From Actinomadura luteofluorescens (lineage in GTDB: Bacteria; Actinomycetota; Actinomycetes; Streptosporangiales; Streptosporangiaceae): 64,000 nucleotides of DNA. The notes under the pieces are model-generated. The model did no database searches, was not told the origin of the DNA, and saw only the letters and a program-made list of their open reading frames with translations. A program made the translations under genes and the position numbers. The stretch is taken from NCBI RefSeq assembly GCF_013409365.1, contig NZ_JACCBA010000001.1:248001-312000 (forward strand), in the 5' to 3' direction. This document shows, piece after piece, positions 32,201-40,460 of the stretch (position 1 is its first letter; each line of letters begins with the position of its first letter).

Positions 32201-33091
32201 GAGCTTGCCGAGGCTGACCACGCGCCCGGCGAAGTAGGGGTTGTCGGCGGGCAGGCGCACGGCGGGCGGCCCGGCGGGCGCCCCGAGCCGCACCGGTTCG
32301 CGCGCGGCGATCCCGGCGCCGCCGGCCCCGTCCCGCACGTCCTCTGGCGGCCGCTCGGGCTCGGCCGCCGGCCAGTCGTCGCCCCAGGGGCTCGCGGCGC
32401 GGCGGAGCCGTTCGACGTCGAGGACGGTCAGCGGGCGGGCCCGCCGGTCGAGGATGCCCTTGGCCCGCCACGCCCGGAACCAGCGCACCAGCGTCTCGCG
32501 GGAGATCCCCGCCCAGTTCGCCAGCTCCGCCTGGCTGAGCCGCAGCGGGATCCGCGTGCCCTGCCCGGAGGCGGGCTCGCCGAACCGGTACACCAGCTCC
32601 AGCAGGTGGTAGGCGAGCCGCTGGGGGTGGTCGGCGGCCCGCACCGCGTGCCGCCGACCGCCGTAGGTGACGCTCTCGGAGACGGCGTGCATCATCGCCT
32701 CGGCGACCTGCGGGCTCGCCGCCAGCAGGCTGCGGAACTTGCGGCGGTCCACGCGCAGCGCCGTGACGTGGTCCAGGGCGGCGACCGTGGCGCGCTGCGG
32801 ATGCCCCCACGGGCCGAGCGCCCCGACCAGGTCCCCCGCCCCGAACAGGTCGATGATCGACTCGTCGCCGTCGCTGGAGTCCACGAACTCCTTGGCCACC
32901 GCGTTGCTCGCGGCCCGCGGCGACGCCTTGAACACGACGTAGACGGCCGGCGCGACCGTCCCCTGGTGGCAGAGCATGCCGCCGGGCGGGATGTCGGTGC
33001 GCCGGCCCATGGCGCGCAGGGCCTGCCGGTCGGTGGGGGCCAGCCGCTCCCAGAAGCTTCCCGGCCGGAGGCCCGGGCCGTCGCCGATCAT
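29279..33091 (-). CDS. Crp-type regulator fused to an NB-ARC/STAND ATPase and TPR repeats
   Basis: A 1270-residue multidomain protein. Residues 1-150 are a cyclic-nucleotide-binding fold; about 184-207 is a Crp HTH (LSQAELANWAGISRETLVRWF). The NB-ARC ATPase follows: Walker A GMAGVGKTTLA (about 313-323), Walker B MLLILDNA, GHLPLALG and the MHDLLRDFA motif near 610. From about 690 to the end there are ten or more tetratricopeptide repeats. The layout mirrors AfsR/SARP regulators but with a Crp DNA-binding module replacing the SARP one. It is probably an ATP-switched regulator; the inducer is unknown. The ATG follows GGGAGGG. Confidence 0.88.
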   Translation of the reverse strand: MIGDGPGLRPGSFWERLAPTDRQALRAMGRRTDIPPGGMLCHQGTVAPAVYVVFKASPRAASNAVAKEFVDSSDGDESIIDLFGAGDLVGALGPWGHPQRATVAALDHVTALRVDRRKFRSLLAASPQVAEAMMHAVSESVTYGGRRHAVRAADHPQRLAYHLLELVYRFGEPASGQGTRIPLRLSQAELANWAGISRETLVRWFRAWRAKGILDRRARPLTVLDVERLRRAASPWGDDWPAAEPERPPEDVRDGAGGAGIAAREPVRLGAPAGPPAVRLPADNPYFAGRVVSLGKLDLLVGQSVWPRAVVVQGMAGVGKTTLALHWAHRVVDRFPDGVLFADLRGTSRSPVTPAEAMGQVLRAAGVPGDQVPRTQAELAAQCRSLLGDRRMLLILDNAARPEQIRPLLAAMASGLVVVTSRRRLPALLEGADVRTLELREMATQEAVDLISSVLGAGDPRLRDEDKAVERLARECGHLPLALGVMAGRLAENPGESIAGTVRELAARDVRDAAPYGPGLAGAGLGDGAAPGTSGTALLAVLSPTFDVAYRSLRRGQREAFRRLGLVAGPDFTPTALAALQDCTVGEARGCLEGLRQAYLVQDVGPDRYRMHDLLRDFARERGLREDSDGELQAAQRRLLAGYLAEARHAGDAMAARSRPRAHPGEARGRPSAAERAAGLAWFEAERRNLVAAVHQAARLGLHRTCWELADALFDFQEFRRYGEDSIAVHQVGLHAARTEEDWAAAAVMLHNLAMAHFELGDSVQAIGYGEDARRGFRAVDPPDRYGEAATLATLADVHVALGRYLTAIDHARRSLAIHGELRDDAGTAEGHDILARAYLGLGHYEAALDNAAKALDIRRRTHDQPGVAETLLTVAQVHRRQGNVHGAVSHALEALAIRQELADMHGAAQALTELARMNAALGLRDLAQQDAEQALRTYRALGARHGEARALTTLGMLMCEATRFAEAFTYCGQSLRLHRETSDRHGEAEALAQIGIVHWRLGRYREAREHLLRALEIRREIGDQHGEAHDLEHLSVVMRRLDRHQEAFILGLEALDLWHRLGARSGMAGTLGSLARTYSRLGLPEEAERAARQALGIRESGGDWYGLGVGMDTLAAVLRRAGRPEEALERELEALRILGEVGDRHSEAVGLVHLAAIHLDLGRAGEALATGGRALDLAAELGATREQAHALHSMARASQLTGEHARAVEHVTAEIAIRRETDDQRGLRRALELLRDSHLALGDQAAAADCVRRVRALDGLLAPERPLDV

Positions 33092-33300
33092 CCGGTCACC
33101 CTCCCGCCATCGCCGCCGCCGGCGTCCGTCGAACCTGATCTTCCAGTTCCCATGGTGCGGTGGAAAGAGGGAAAAGTCCGTCCGGCAGCGCACGGTTCGG
33201 CTGCGTCTGGTGACGCATTCCCCGCGCGTGCCCCGGGGCGCGGGTGATCGTGTGCGCCGATGATGGAAGATGGTCTTCGAACGATCGACGGGGAGGACGC

Positions 33301-33966
33301 ATGACCTACACCGGTAACGTCGAGGCCGGGGGGCGTCCGGACGTCCGCGAGCTGCCCGGGCTGCGGGTGACGAAGGTGGCGGTCGGCCCCTACGACAACA
33401 ACGCCTACCTGCTGCGGTGCACCGCGACCGGCGAGCAGTTGCTGATCGACGCGGCGAACGAGGCGCCCCGGCTGCTGGAGCTGATCGGCGACGGCCCCCT
33501 CGCGCGGATCGTCACCACGCACCGCCACGAGGACCACTGGATGGCGCTGAGCGAGGTGGCGCGGGCCACGGGCGCGCCGGTCGTCGCCCACCCGCGCGAC
33601 GCCGTCCCGCTCCCCGAGCCGGTCGCCGCACCCGTGGAGCACGGCGACACCGTCACGGTCGGGCAGGCGTCCCTCGACGTCATCCACCTGCGCGGGCACA
33701 CGCCCGGCTCGATCGCGCTGCTCTACGACGCCGGCGGCGAACTGGCCGACCGCCCGCACCTGTTCACCGGCGACAGCCTGTTCCCCGGCGGCGTCGGCAA
33801 CACCTGGGGCGACCCGACGCGCTTCCGGCAGCTGCTCGCGGACGTGGAGGAACGCGTCTTCGACCGCCTCCCCGACGCCACCTGGTTCTACCCGGGCCAC
33901 GGAAAGGACTCGACGCTCGGCCGCGAGCGCCCCTCGCTCCCGGAGTGGCGCGCCCGCGGCTGGTGA
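33301..33966 (+). CDS. MBL-fold metallo-hydrolase
   Basis: A 221-residue metallo-beta-lactamase-fold hydrolase. The metal motif is THRHEDHW, with later ligands in LRGHTPGS, FTGDSLFPGG and YPGHG. The ATG is preceded by GGGGAGGA. These are glyoxalase II-like soluble enzymes; the substrate is unknown. It is divergent from the Crp-STAND gene and its stop overlaps the GTG of the next gene, so the pair is translationally coupled. Confidence 0.88.
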   Translation: MTYTGNVEAGGRPDVRELPGLRVTKVAVGPYDNNAYLLRCTATGEQLLIDAANEAPRLLELIGDGPLARIVTTHRHEDHWMALSEVARATGAPVVAHPRDAVPLPEPVAAPVEHGDTVTVGQASLDVIHLRGHTPGSIALLYDAGGELADRPHLFTGDSLFPGGVGNTWGDPTRFRQLLADVEERVFDRLPDATWFYPGHGKDSTLGRERPSLPEWRARGW

Positions 33967-34640
33967 CCTCCGGGCCGGCCCGGAACAAGTGGTGCGGGAC
34001 GTTCGTTGGCCCCAACACACTTCCGGCCCGAGACCAGGAGTCGACCATCCCCCACCCCCACGATGCGGATCCAGGACCCGCCCTGCGCTACCCGGCGGGT
34101 TCGCTGGTGCTGGTGGCCGGCCTGCCCGGCGCCGGCAAGAGCACCCTGCTCAACCGCCTGTACGGGTTGCGCGGCGACGAGACGGCGCCGGTGCGCGCCG
34201 GGGACGTCCGGGTGATCGACTCCCGCCAGTCCCGCAACTGGTGGGCGCGCTTCCTCGGCCCGCTGCCCGTCCGGCTGCGGACCCCGGTCGTCCAGGCCAC
34301 CCATGTCTGGCGCATCGGCCGCGCGGTCGTCGCCGGGCACGGCGTCGTCGCCCACACCCGCGGCACCTGGCCGCACATCCTGCACTGCTTCGCCTGGCTG
34401 GCGCGCCGCCGCGGCGGGCGGCTGCACCTGATCCTCATCGACGTCGCGCCGGAGACCGCCCGCGCCGGCCAGTACGCGCGCGGCCGCGTCGTCACCTCCA
34501 TCGCCTTCGCCCGTCACTGCCGCCGCTGGCGCCCCCTGATCGCACGGGCCCGCAGCGGCGGCCCGCTGCCGCCCGCGGCCGGCGTCACCGTCCTCGACCG
34601 CGACGCCGCCGACAAGCTGCGGGCCATCCACTTCACCTGA
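33963..34640 (+). CDS. P-loop ATP-binding protein (zeta-toxin/AAA-like kinase fold)
   Basis: A 225-residue protein with one clear motif, Walker A LVAGLPGAGKSTLL (about residues 48-61). The following basic, Arg-rich region (SRQSRNWWARFLG, TRGTWPHILHCFAWLARRR, DVAPETARAGQYARGR) resembles small nucleotide or sugar kinases and zeta-toxin-like kinases; no family assignment is certain. The GTG at 33963 overlaps the upstream stop as GTGA; no other in-frame start lies before the P-loop. It converges on the lipase-like gene with an 8-base overlap. Confidence 0.65.
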   Translation: MTSGPARNKWCGTFVGPNTLPARDQESTIPHPHDADPGPALRYPAGSLVLVAGLPGAGKSTLLNRLYGLRGDETAPVRAGDVRVIDSRQSRNWWARFLGPLPVRLRTPVVQATHVWRIGRAVVAGHGVVAHTRGTWPHILHCFAWLARRRGGRLHLILIDVAPETARAGQYARGRVVTSIAFARHCRRWRPLIARARSGGPLPPAAGVTVLDRDAADKLRAIHFT

Positions 34641-35904
34641 GCTCGCCGAACCAGCGGACGATCCGGGCGGTGCCCTCGAGGTTGGAGCCGAGGTGGCGGG
34701 AGCCGCCGTAGAGCCGGTCGCCCACCTCGACGACGGGCACGGTCACGCCGCGCTCCCGGAACCCCGCGGCGCAGTGGTCGGTGTTGGCGGTGCCGGCCTG
34801 CTCGTCACCGGCCATCTTGTAGAGGCGGACCGGGATGCGCGGCGTCCAGGCCGTGCAGACCTCCGCGTCCACGCGCAGGGCTTCGGCGAACGTGCCGGAC
34901 GGATGCTCCAGCAGCGCGAAGCCGCGTGGAGTGAGGAGCGCGTCGAGGGTGTCAGGCAGTCCGTCGAGCATGACGTGCCCCGGCGTCGTGCCGTCGAAGT
35001 ACTTTTCGACGCGCTCGGCGTAGGGCTCGCGGAACAGTTCTGAAGGAGACCCGTAGATGCCTCCGTGAACGCGGTTCCATGAGGTGAGCAGGTACGACGT
35101 GTAGGCGACCGCCATCTTCGGAGCGATGTCCCCGGCCAGCAGGGCGGGCAGTTCCGCGCCCCGGAAGTCGTAGGCGCCGCTGATCGGGGCCAGCGCGCGG
35201 ACCCGGAAGTGCGGATCGGCGCCGCCCTGAAGCGTCCGCGCCAGGCCGAGAGCGGACGAGGCGCCCTGCGAGAAGCCGGTGACGAAGACCCGGCCGTCCA
35301 GGACGCGGCCCGTGCGCGGTGCGAAGTGGCGCGCGGCGCGGAGCATGTCGAGAGACGCGCTCGTCTCGGACGGCACGTCCTTCCACGGATGGATCCCTGG
35401 CCCAAGGCCCAGGCCGAGGTAGTCGGGCGCGACCGCCGCGAACCCCGCCGCGGCATAGGTGACGGCGGGGCCGGGGCCCCAGACGTCGTCCGCCGTCGAG
35501 GGCGCGTCCGGCTTGTAGCTGGTCGTGCCGTGCGTGTAGGAGACGGTGGCGAGCCGGCGGTCCCGGTTGCGGGGCAGGACGACCAGACCGCTGGCGGTCG
35601 TCGCGCGGCCGCGGGCGTCGACCGTCCGGTAGACGAGCCGGTAGGTGTCCACGCCGTAGCGGACGGACGCCGTGTCGAAGTCCTCCGACGCCAGCCAGGC
35701 GCGCACCTGCTCGGCGGACATGGTGGCGAGGTGGCTGACCGAGACCAGGTGTCCGCGTGCGGCGTTCTGGCCGGCGGCGGCCCCGTCCTGCGGCCCGGCG
35801 GTCGGGCGTTCGAAGGGACCGGCGGACGCGGGGGCGACGCCGGCGGCCGTGATCGCGGCTGCGGCCAGCACCCCTGCGGTGAAACGGGTCACGATGCGTG
35901 TCAT
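34633..35904 (-). CDS. Secreted lipase-like alpha/beta hydrolase
   Basis: A 423-residue secreted enzyme. The signal peptide (TRFTAGVLAAAAITAAGVAPASA) ends with ASA. The alpha/beta hydrolase nucleophile elbow is VTGFSQGAS, and SYTHGTTSYKP and APDYLGLGLGPG are typical of the secretory lipase/LIP family. The acid and His residues lie toward the C-terminus (SRHLGS near the end is a candidate). Likely an extracellular esterase or lipase. The ATG at 35904 follows GAGG at eight bases. Divergent from mscR. Confidence 0.86.
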   Translation of the reverse strand: MTRIVTRFTAGVLAAAAITAAGVAPASAGPFERPTAGPQDGAAAGQNAARGHLVSVSHLATMSAEQVRAWLASEDFDTASVRYGVDTYRLVYRTVDARGRATTASGLVVLPRNRDRRLATVSYTHGTTSYKPDAPSTADDVWGPGPAVTYAAAGFAAVAPDYLGLGLGPGIHPWKDVPSETSASLDMLRAARHFAPRTGRVLDGRVFVTGFSQGASSALGLARTLQGGADPHFRVRALAPISGAYDFRGAELPALLAGDIAPKMAVAYTSYLLTSWNRVHGGIYGSPSELFREPYAERVEKYFDGTTPGHVMLDGLPDTLDALLTPRGFALLEHPSGTFAEALRVDAEVCTAWTPRIPVRLYKMAGDEQAGTANTDHCAAGFRERGVTVPVVEVGDRLYGGSRHLGSNLEGTARIVRWFGELR

Positions 35905-36060
35905 GGGCAAAGCCTCGTGTCCGGCGGGCCGGACCCGCGTCACGCCCGCAGGTGATCTCGCGTCCGCTACCTGAGAGGGTCCCGCGGCCGGAAGTGCACA
36001 GGAGGGCGGGCGGGGCGTGGGTAGGGTCGGGGGGAGATCGAGACGACGAGAGGCGGCAGC

Positions 36061-37146
36061 ATGGCGCAGCAGGTACGCGGGGTCGTCGCACCCGGCAAAG
36101 GACGGCCGGTGCGGATCGAGACGATCGTCGTCCCGGACCCGGGGCCCGGCGAGGCGGTCGTCGACGTCCAGGCGTGCGGGGTGTGCCACACCGACCTGCA
36201 CTACCGCGAGGGCGGGATCAACGACGAGTTCCCGTTCCTGCTCGGGCACGAGGCCGCCGGGGTCGTCGAGTCGGTGGGCGAGGGTGTCACCGAGGTGGCG
36301 CCCGGCGACTTCGTGGTCCTCAACTGGCGCGCGGTGTGCGGGCAATGCCGCGCCTGCCTGCGCGGGCGGCCCTGGTACTGCTTCAACACCCACAACGCCT
36401 CCCAGAAGATGACCCTCGAGGACGGGACGGAGCTGTCGCCCGCGCTCGGCATCGGCGCGTTCGCCGACAAGACCCTCGTCGCGGCCGGGCAGTGCACCAG
36501 GGTCGACCCCGCGGCGCGGCCCGAGGTCGCCGGGCTGCTCGGATGCGGGGTGATGGCGGGGCTCGGCGCGGCGATCAACACCGGCGGGGTCGGGCGCGGC
36601 GACTCGGTCGCGGTCATCGGCTGCGGCGGCGTCGGCGCCGCCGCCGTGCTCGGCGCCCGACTGGCCGGGGCCGCCCGGATCATCGCCGTGGACCTGGACG
36701 AGCGCAAGCTCGCCACCGCGTCCTCCCTCGGCGCCACGCACACCGTGAACGGCGCCGAGAAGGACGTCGTCGCGACGGTGCGGGAGCTGACCGGCGGGTT
36801 CGGCGCGGACGTCGTCATCGACGCGGTCGGCCGCCCCGAGACCTACGAGCAGGCCTTCTACGCCCGCGACCTCGCCGGGACGGTGGTGCTGGTCGGGGTG
36901 CCGACACCGGAGATGAGGCTGGAGCTGCCGCTGCTGGACGTGTTCGGGCGCGGCGGATCGCTGAAGTCCTCCTGGTACGGCGACTGCCTGCCGTCCCGCG
37001 ACTTCCCCATGCTCATCGACCTCTACCTCCAGGGACGCCTGGACCTGGACGCGTTCGTCTCCGAGACCATCCAGCTGGACGGAGTCGAGGCCGCGTTCGA
37101 GAAGATGCACCGCGGCGACGTGCTGCGCTCGGTGGTGATGCTCTGA
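36061..37146 (+). CDS. mscR: S-(hydroxymethyl)mycothiol dehydrogenase / class III zinc alcohol dehydrogenase
   Basis: A 361-residue zinc-dependent dehydrogenase. Catalytic zinc ligands lie in [11 protein letters not shown] and [10 protein letters not shown]; the structural zinc cysteines are in [15 protein letters not shown]. The NAD motif is [12 protein letters not shown]. The family oxidises S-hydroxymethylmycothiol, giving NAD/mycothiol-dependent formaldehyde detoxification. It is followed by an MBL hydrolase starting in its stop codon (TGATG), the same pairing seen in mycobacteria. A TAGGGT at 36022-36027 may be the -10. Confidence 0.92.
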   Translation: MAQQVRGVVAPGKGRPVRIETIVVPDPGPGEAVVDVQACGVCHTDLHYREGGINDEFPFLLGHEAAGVVESVGEGVTEVAPGDFVVLNWRAVCGQCRACLRGRPWYCFNTHNASQKMTLEDGTELSPALGIGAFADKTLVAAGQCTRVDPAARPEVAGLLGCGVMAGLGAAINTGGVGRGDSVAVIGCGGVGAAAVLGARLAGAARIIAVDLDERKLATASSLGATHTVNGAEKDVVATVRELTGGFGADVVIDAVGRPETYEQAFYARDLAGTVVLVGVPTPEMRLELPLLDVFGRGGSLKSSWYGDCLPSRDFPMLIDLYLQGRLDLDAFVSETIQLDGVEAAFEKMHRGDVLRSVVML

Positions 37147-37775
37147 TGGCCGCGCGCGTCGACCACGTCGTCACGTCCGGGACGTTCTCGCTGGACGGCG
37201 GGACCTGGGACGTCGACAACAACGTCTGGATCGTCGGAGACGACCGCGAGGCGATCGTCATCGACGCCGCGCACGACGCCGAGGCGATCGCGGCGGCGCT
37301 CGGCGACCGCCGGCTGGTGGCGATCGTGTCCACGCACGGGCACGACGACCACATCGACGCGGCGCCCGCCCTGAGGGCCCGCACGGGCGCGCCCGTCCTG
37401 CTGCACCCGGACGACCTGATGCTGTGGAAGCGGCGCCACCCGGACACCTCGCCCGACGGCGAACTGTCCGACGGGCAGGTCATCACGGTCGCGGGCACCG
37501 ACCTCACCGTCCTGCACACGCCCGGCCACAGCCCCGGCGCGGTGTGCCTCCACGCGCCCGCCCTGGCGACGGTCTTCTCCGGCGACACCCTGTTCAGCGG
37601 CGGGCCGGGCGCGACCGGCCGGTCGTTCTCCGACTTCCCGACGATCATCGCCTCGATCCGGGAGCGCCTGCTGACGCTCCCGCCGGAGACGACCGTCCGC
37701 ACCGGGCACGGGGAGTCGACCACCGTCGGCGCGGAGGCCCCGCATCTCGAGGAATGGATAGCCCGCGGCCACTGA
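37146..37775 (+). CDS. MBL-fold hydrolase paired with mscR
   Basis: A 209-residue glyoxalase II-like hydrolase. The metal motif is STHGHDDHIDAA, with HTPGHSPG, FSGDTLFSGGPG and RTGHGESTTVG as further ligand loops. The start ATG shares its first base with the mscR stop. The linkage suggests it hydrolyses the S-formylmycothiol or a related thioester made by MscR, releasing mycothiol (inference). Confidence 0.88.
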   Translation: MAARVDHVVTSGTFSLDGGTWDVDNNVWIVGDDREAIVIDAAHDAEAIAAALGDRRLVAIVSTHGHDDHIDAAPALRARTGAPVLLHPDDLMLWKRRHPDTSPDGELSDGQVITVAGTDLTVLHTPGHSPGAVCLHAPALATVFSGDTLFSGGPGATGRSFSDFPTIIASIRERLLTLPPETTVRTGHGESTTVGAEAPHLEEWIARGH

Positions 37776-37826
37776 CCGGGATAGTGTCCCCGGTGGCGGA
37801 CAGGCGTCCAGGGCCGGGAGGGTGCG

Positions 37827-38567
37827 ATGCGGCGCAGGGCACCGCTGGCCCTCCTGCTGTGCGGGGCCGTCGCGGGCTGCGGCCAGAGCGCGCGCGGCGC
37901 GGACGTGCCGGGCGTGCCACCGCCGACCGCGCCGCCCGCCTCGGCCACCGCGCCAGCCGCGAGCCCGCCTCACGCCACCGGCGTACCCGCGCCCGCGACC
38001 AGCGGGCCCGCGCTGCTCGGACGGGTCGCGGGGTGGCGCATCACCACGTACTACACGGCGCTGGAGAGCCTCTACCGAGGCGAGCGCAAGGCGGTGCGCG
38101 GCTGCGCCCGCTTCCACTGCTCGCACGGGAAGGCACGGCTCGGCTCCTACCCGAAGGACTTCCTCAAGGTCGTCCAGACCGAGGGCAGCGGGCGCATCAC
38201 CGAGGGGCCCGAGCGGGGCCGGTACCTGAACTGGTCGCACAGCGTCGGCTTCTGGCTGGACGACACCACCCGCGACTCGCGGGGACGCCCGCTGCGGGCG
38301 TGGGCGTCGGCGGCGGCCGACAGGTCCGTCCTGGCGCGGGGCCAGCGGTTCGCGGTCGTCGACTGCGGCAGGGAGGGCGGCCGCGCCGTCGATGACGAGG
38401 TGTGCGCGGCGTTCCGGAAGGCCCGCTGGACGGTCACCGACCTGTTCCGCCCCGGATATGGCGGCGAGAACCACGCCGACGTCTACATCGGCGAGGAGAA
38501 GGGCTCGCGGCTGGCCGGGTCGCCCTTCTACACGACGCTGACCGGCGCCACCCTCGGCCCGTCCTGA
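37827..38567 (+). CDS. Lipoprotein with a 3D/RlpA-like double-psi beta-barrel domain
   Basis: A 246-residue lipoprotein (lipobox AVAGC, lipidated Cys at about 18). A Pro/Ala-rich linker leads to a domain of about 175 residues with TTYYTALES, LGSYPKDFLK, RYLNWSHSVGFWLDD, PLRAWASAAADRSVL and HADVYIGEEKG; these match the 3D/RlpA-type barrel pattern. Four Cys in the mature domain (CARFHC, VVDCG, EVC) could form two disulfides. Likely a cell-wall-associated protein; catalytic activity not shown. Confidence 0.7.
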   Translation: MRRRAPLALLLCGAVAGCGQSARGADVPGVPPPTAPPASATAPAASPPHATGVPAPATSGPALLGRVAGWRITTYYTALESLYRGERKAVRGCARFHCSHGKARLGSYPKDFLKVVQTEGSGRITEGPERGRYLNWSHSVGFWLDDTTRDSRGRPLRAWASAAADRSVLARGQRFAVVDCGREGGRAVDDEVCAAFRKARWTVTDLFRPGYGGENHADVYIGEEKGSRLAGSPFYTTLTGATLGPS

Positions 38568-38572
38568 GACGC

Positions 38573-38784
38573 CCTGTCTCGAAGCCGCCTGCGCCACGCG
38601 CGCGAACGCGTGACCTGCCCGGTGGAGCGAAGCCGGAGGCGAGCGGAGCCGGCCAGATCGCGAAGCGATGCCGCGTTCGCCCAGGCCAGGTCACGTAGCG
38701 AGCCGCCAGGCGAGCGAAGTGGGCCGGGCCTGTTGAAACACAGCCGCCAGGCGAGCGAAGTGGGCCGGGACTGTGGAACACGGC
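38573..38784 (+). repeat. Dispersed structured repeat, family B, copy 2
   Basis: Matches copy 1 from CCTGTCTCGAAG to the 3' tandem duplication (38701-38741 and 38742-38781). The outer stem CGTGACCTG/CAGGTCACG is conserved and one base pair longer on each side; the inner arm is less perfect than in copy 1. It starts five bases after one stop codon and ends at the stop codon of the cyclase gene, so it fills the convergent gap. Confidence 0.85.
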
Positions 38785-40386
38785 TCAGGTCGGGACGCGC
38801 TCGGCCGGGAACGGGGAGGCGAGGCGGGTCGGCTGTGTCCGGCCCCGCAGGGTGACCTCGTCGCCGAGCGACCAGTGCGCCGCCTCGTCCGGCCCCGCCT
38901 CGGCGAGGAGGGAGCCCGCCGCCAGCACGCGCTCGGAGGTGGTCTTGGCCATGTCGGTGAGGCGGGCCGCCTCGTTCACCGGGTCGCCGATCACGGTGTA
39001 CTCGAACCGCTCCTCGGCGCCGATGTGCCCGGCGACGGCCTCGCCCGCCGAGACGCCGACGGCGGCGCTCAGCGCCGGGACGTCCTCGCGCAGCCGGCGG
39101 GCCAGCTCGCGGGACGCGGCGAGCGCGCGGGCGGGCGCGCCGTCCAGCGCCAGCGGCGCCCCGAAGATCGCCAGCGCGGCGTCGCCCTCGAACTTGTTGA
39201 TCCAGCCGCCGTGCGCGCCGATCACCTCGACGACCACGGCGAAGAAGTCGTTCAGCAGCCGGACGACCTCGGCGGGCGGCCGGTCGGCCGCGAGCCGGGT
39301 GGAGCCGATGATGTCCACGAAGATCACCGCGACCTCGCGCAGCTCGCCGCCGAGGTCGATGCCGCGCTCGACCGCGACGCGGGCGGCGTCCGCGCCGACC
39401 TGGCGGCCGAACAGGTCGCGCAGCCGCTCGTGCTCGCGCAGCCCGGCGGCCATGTGGTTGAACCCGGCCTGCAGCAGCCCGACCTCGCTGGCGTCGTAGA
39501 CGGGGACCTCGACGTCCAGGTCGCCGCGCTCGATCCGGGCGAGGCCGAGCCGCACCGACTCGACGGGGTCGGCGATGGCGCGGGCGGCGCCGTAGGTGAC
39601 GCCGAGCCCGACGACCAGCGCGATGCCGCCGAGCGCGAGGACGGCGACGGCGAACTCCCGCACGGTGATCCTGGCGATGACGAACGAGCCGACCGCGAGG
39701 GTGATGAGCCCGAGGATCGGGACGGCGGTGCCGAGCCCCCAGGCCAGCACGGAGCGGGCGACGACGCCGGGCAGCCCGGTGCGGCGCGGCATCTCGCTGC
39801 GCAGCGCGGTGGTCACCGCGCGCCGCAGCAGCCGCTCGGTCAGCAGGTAGACGACGGTGCAGGTGGTGAGTCCGCCGAGCAGGCTCGTCAGGCCCAGCTT
39901 GACGGCGAGGAGTCCGGAGAAGGGGGCGTTGATGACGACCCAGCCGACCGTCCCGATCCCCCACAGCGTCAGGTGCAGGGCCATCAGCCGCAGCGGGCCG
40001 TACAGCAGCAGGGAACGTTCGTGCCGGTCGGGCTCGTCGTGCCGCTCGACCATGCGCCGGACGCGGCGGAAGAACCGCTCGCCGAGGACGAGGCCGACCG
40101 GAACCGCGGCGGTGACGTAGAGGGTGAAGACGATCAGGTTGATGAGCCGGAGCCGCTCGGACACCTCGCCGACGGGGTCGGGGACGATGACGGCGAACGC
40201 GAGCACGACCAGGGCGCCGCCGAGGTTCGCCAGCGCGGTGGAGATCCGCACCAGGACCCTGGCGCGGCGGGCGATCTCGGCCCGGGTGTCGTCGGGGCCG
40301 CCGTCGATCAGCCGCCAGAGGGGGCCGAGAACGCTGCCCGGCCGGCGCCGGGCGCGGGGGGCGGTCTCGGCCCTTTCGGTCTTCAT
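38785..40386 (-). CDS. Membrane-bound class III adenylate/guanylate cyclase
   Basis: A 533-residue protein. About six transmembrane helices occupy residues 40-300, then a HAMP linker (ADPVESVRLGLARIERGDLDVEVP), then a class III cyclase domain with metal-binding aspartates in VIFVDIIGSTRLA and KFEGDAALAIFG, and PVNEAARL. This resembles the mycobacterial Rv1318c-1320c group. It likely makes cAMP in response to an envelope signal. No Shine-Dalgarno is clear at the ATG. Two Crp-type proteins lie within 10 kb. Confidence 0.88.
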   Translation of the reverse strand: MKTERAETAPRARRRPGSVLGPLWRLIDGGPDDTRAEIARRARVLVRISTALANLGGALVVLAFAVIVPDPVGEVSERLRLINLIVFTLYVTAAVPVGLVLGERFFRRVRRMVERHDEPDRHERSLLLYGPLRLMALHLTLWGIGTVGWVVINAPFSGLLAVKLGLTSLLGGLTTCTVVYLLTERLLRRAVTTALRSEMPRRTGLPGVVARSVLAWGLGTAVPILGLITLAVGSFVIARITVREFAVAVLALGGIALVVGLGVTYGAARAIADPVESVRLGLARIERGDLDVEVPVYDASEVGLLQAGFNHMAAGLREHERLRDLFGRQVGADAARVAVERGIDLGGELREVAVIFVDIIGSTRLAADRPPAEVVRLLNDFFAVVVEVIGAHGGWINKFEGDAALAIFGAPLALDGAPARALAASRELARRLREDVPALSAAVGVSAGEAVAGHIGAEERFEYTVIGDPVNEAARLTDMAKTTSERVLAAGSLLAEAGPDEAAHWSLGDEVTLRGRTQPTRLASPFPAERVPT

Positions 40387-40460
40387 GAGCGAGGAGATTA
40401 TCCGGTCAGGTCCCCCCGGACCTCTCCGCGGGCGCGCGACCTCACCGAGGGATTGCTCAC

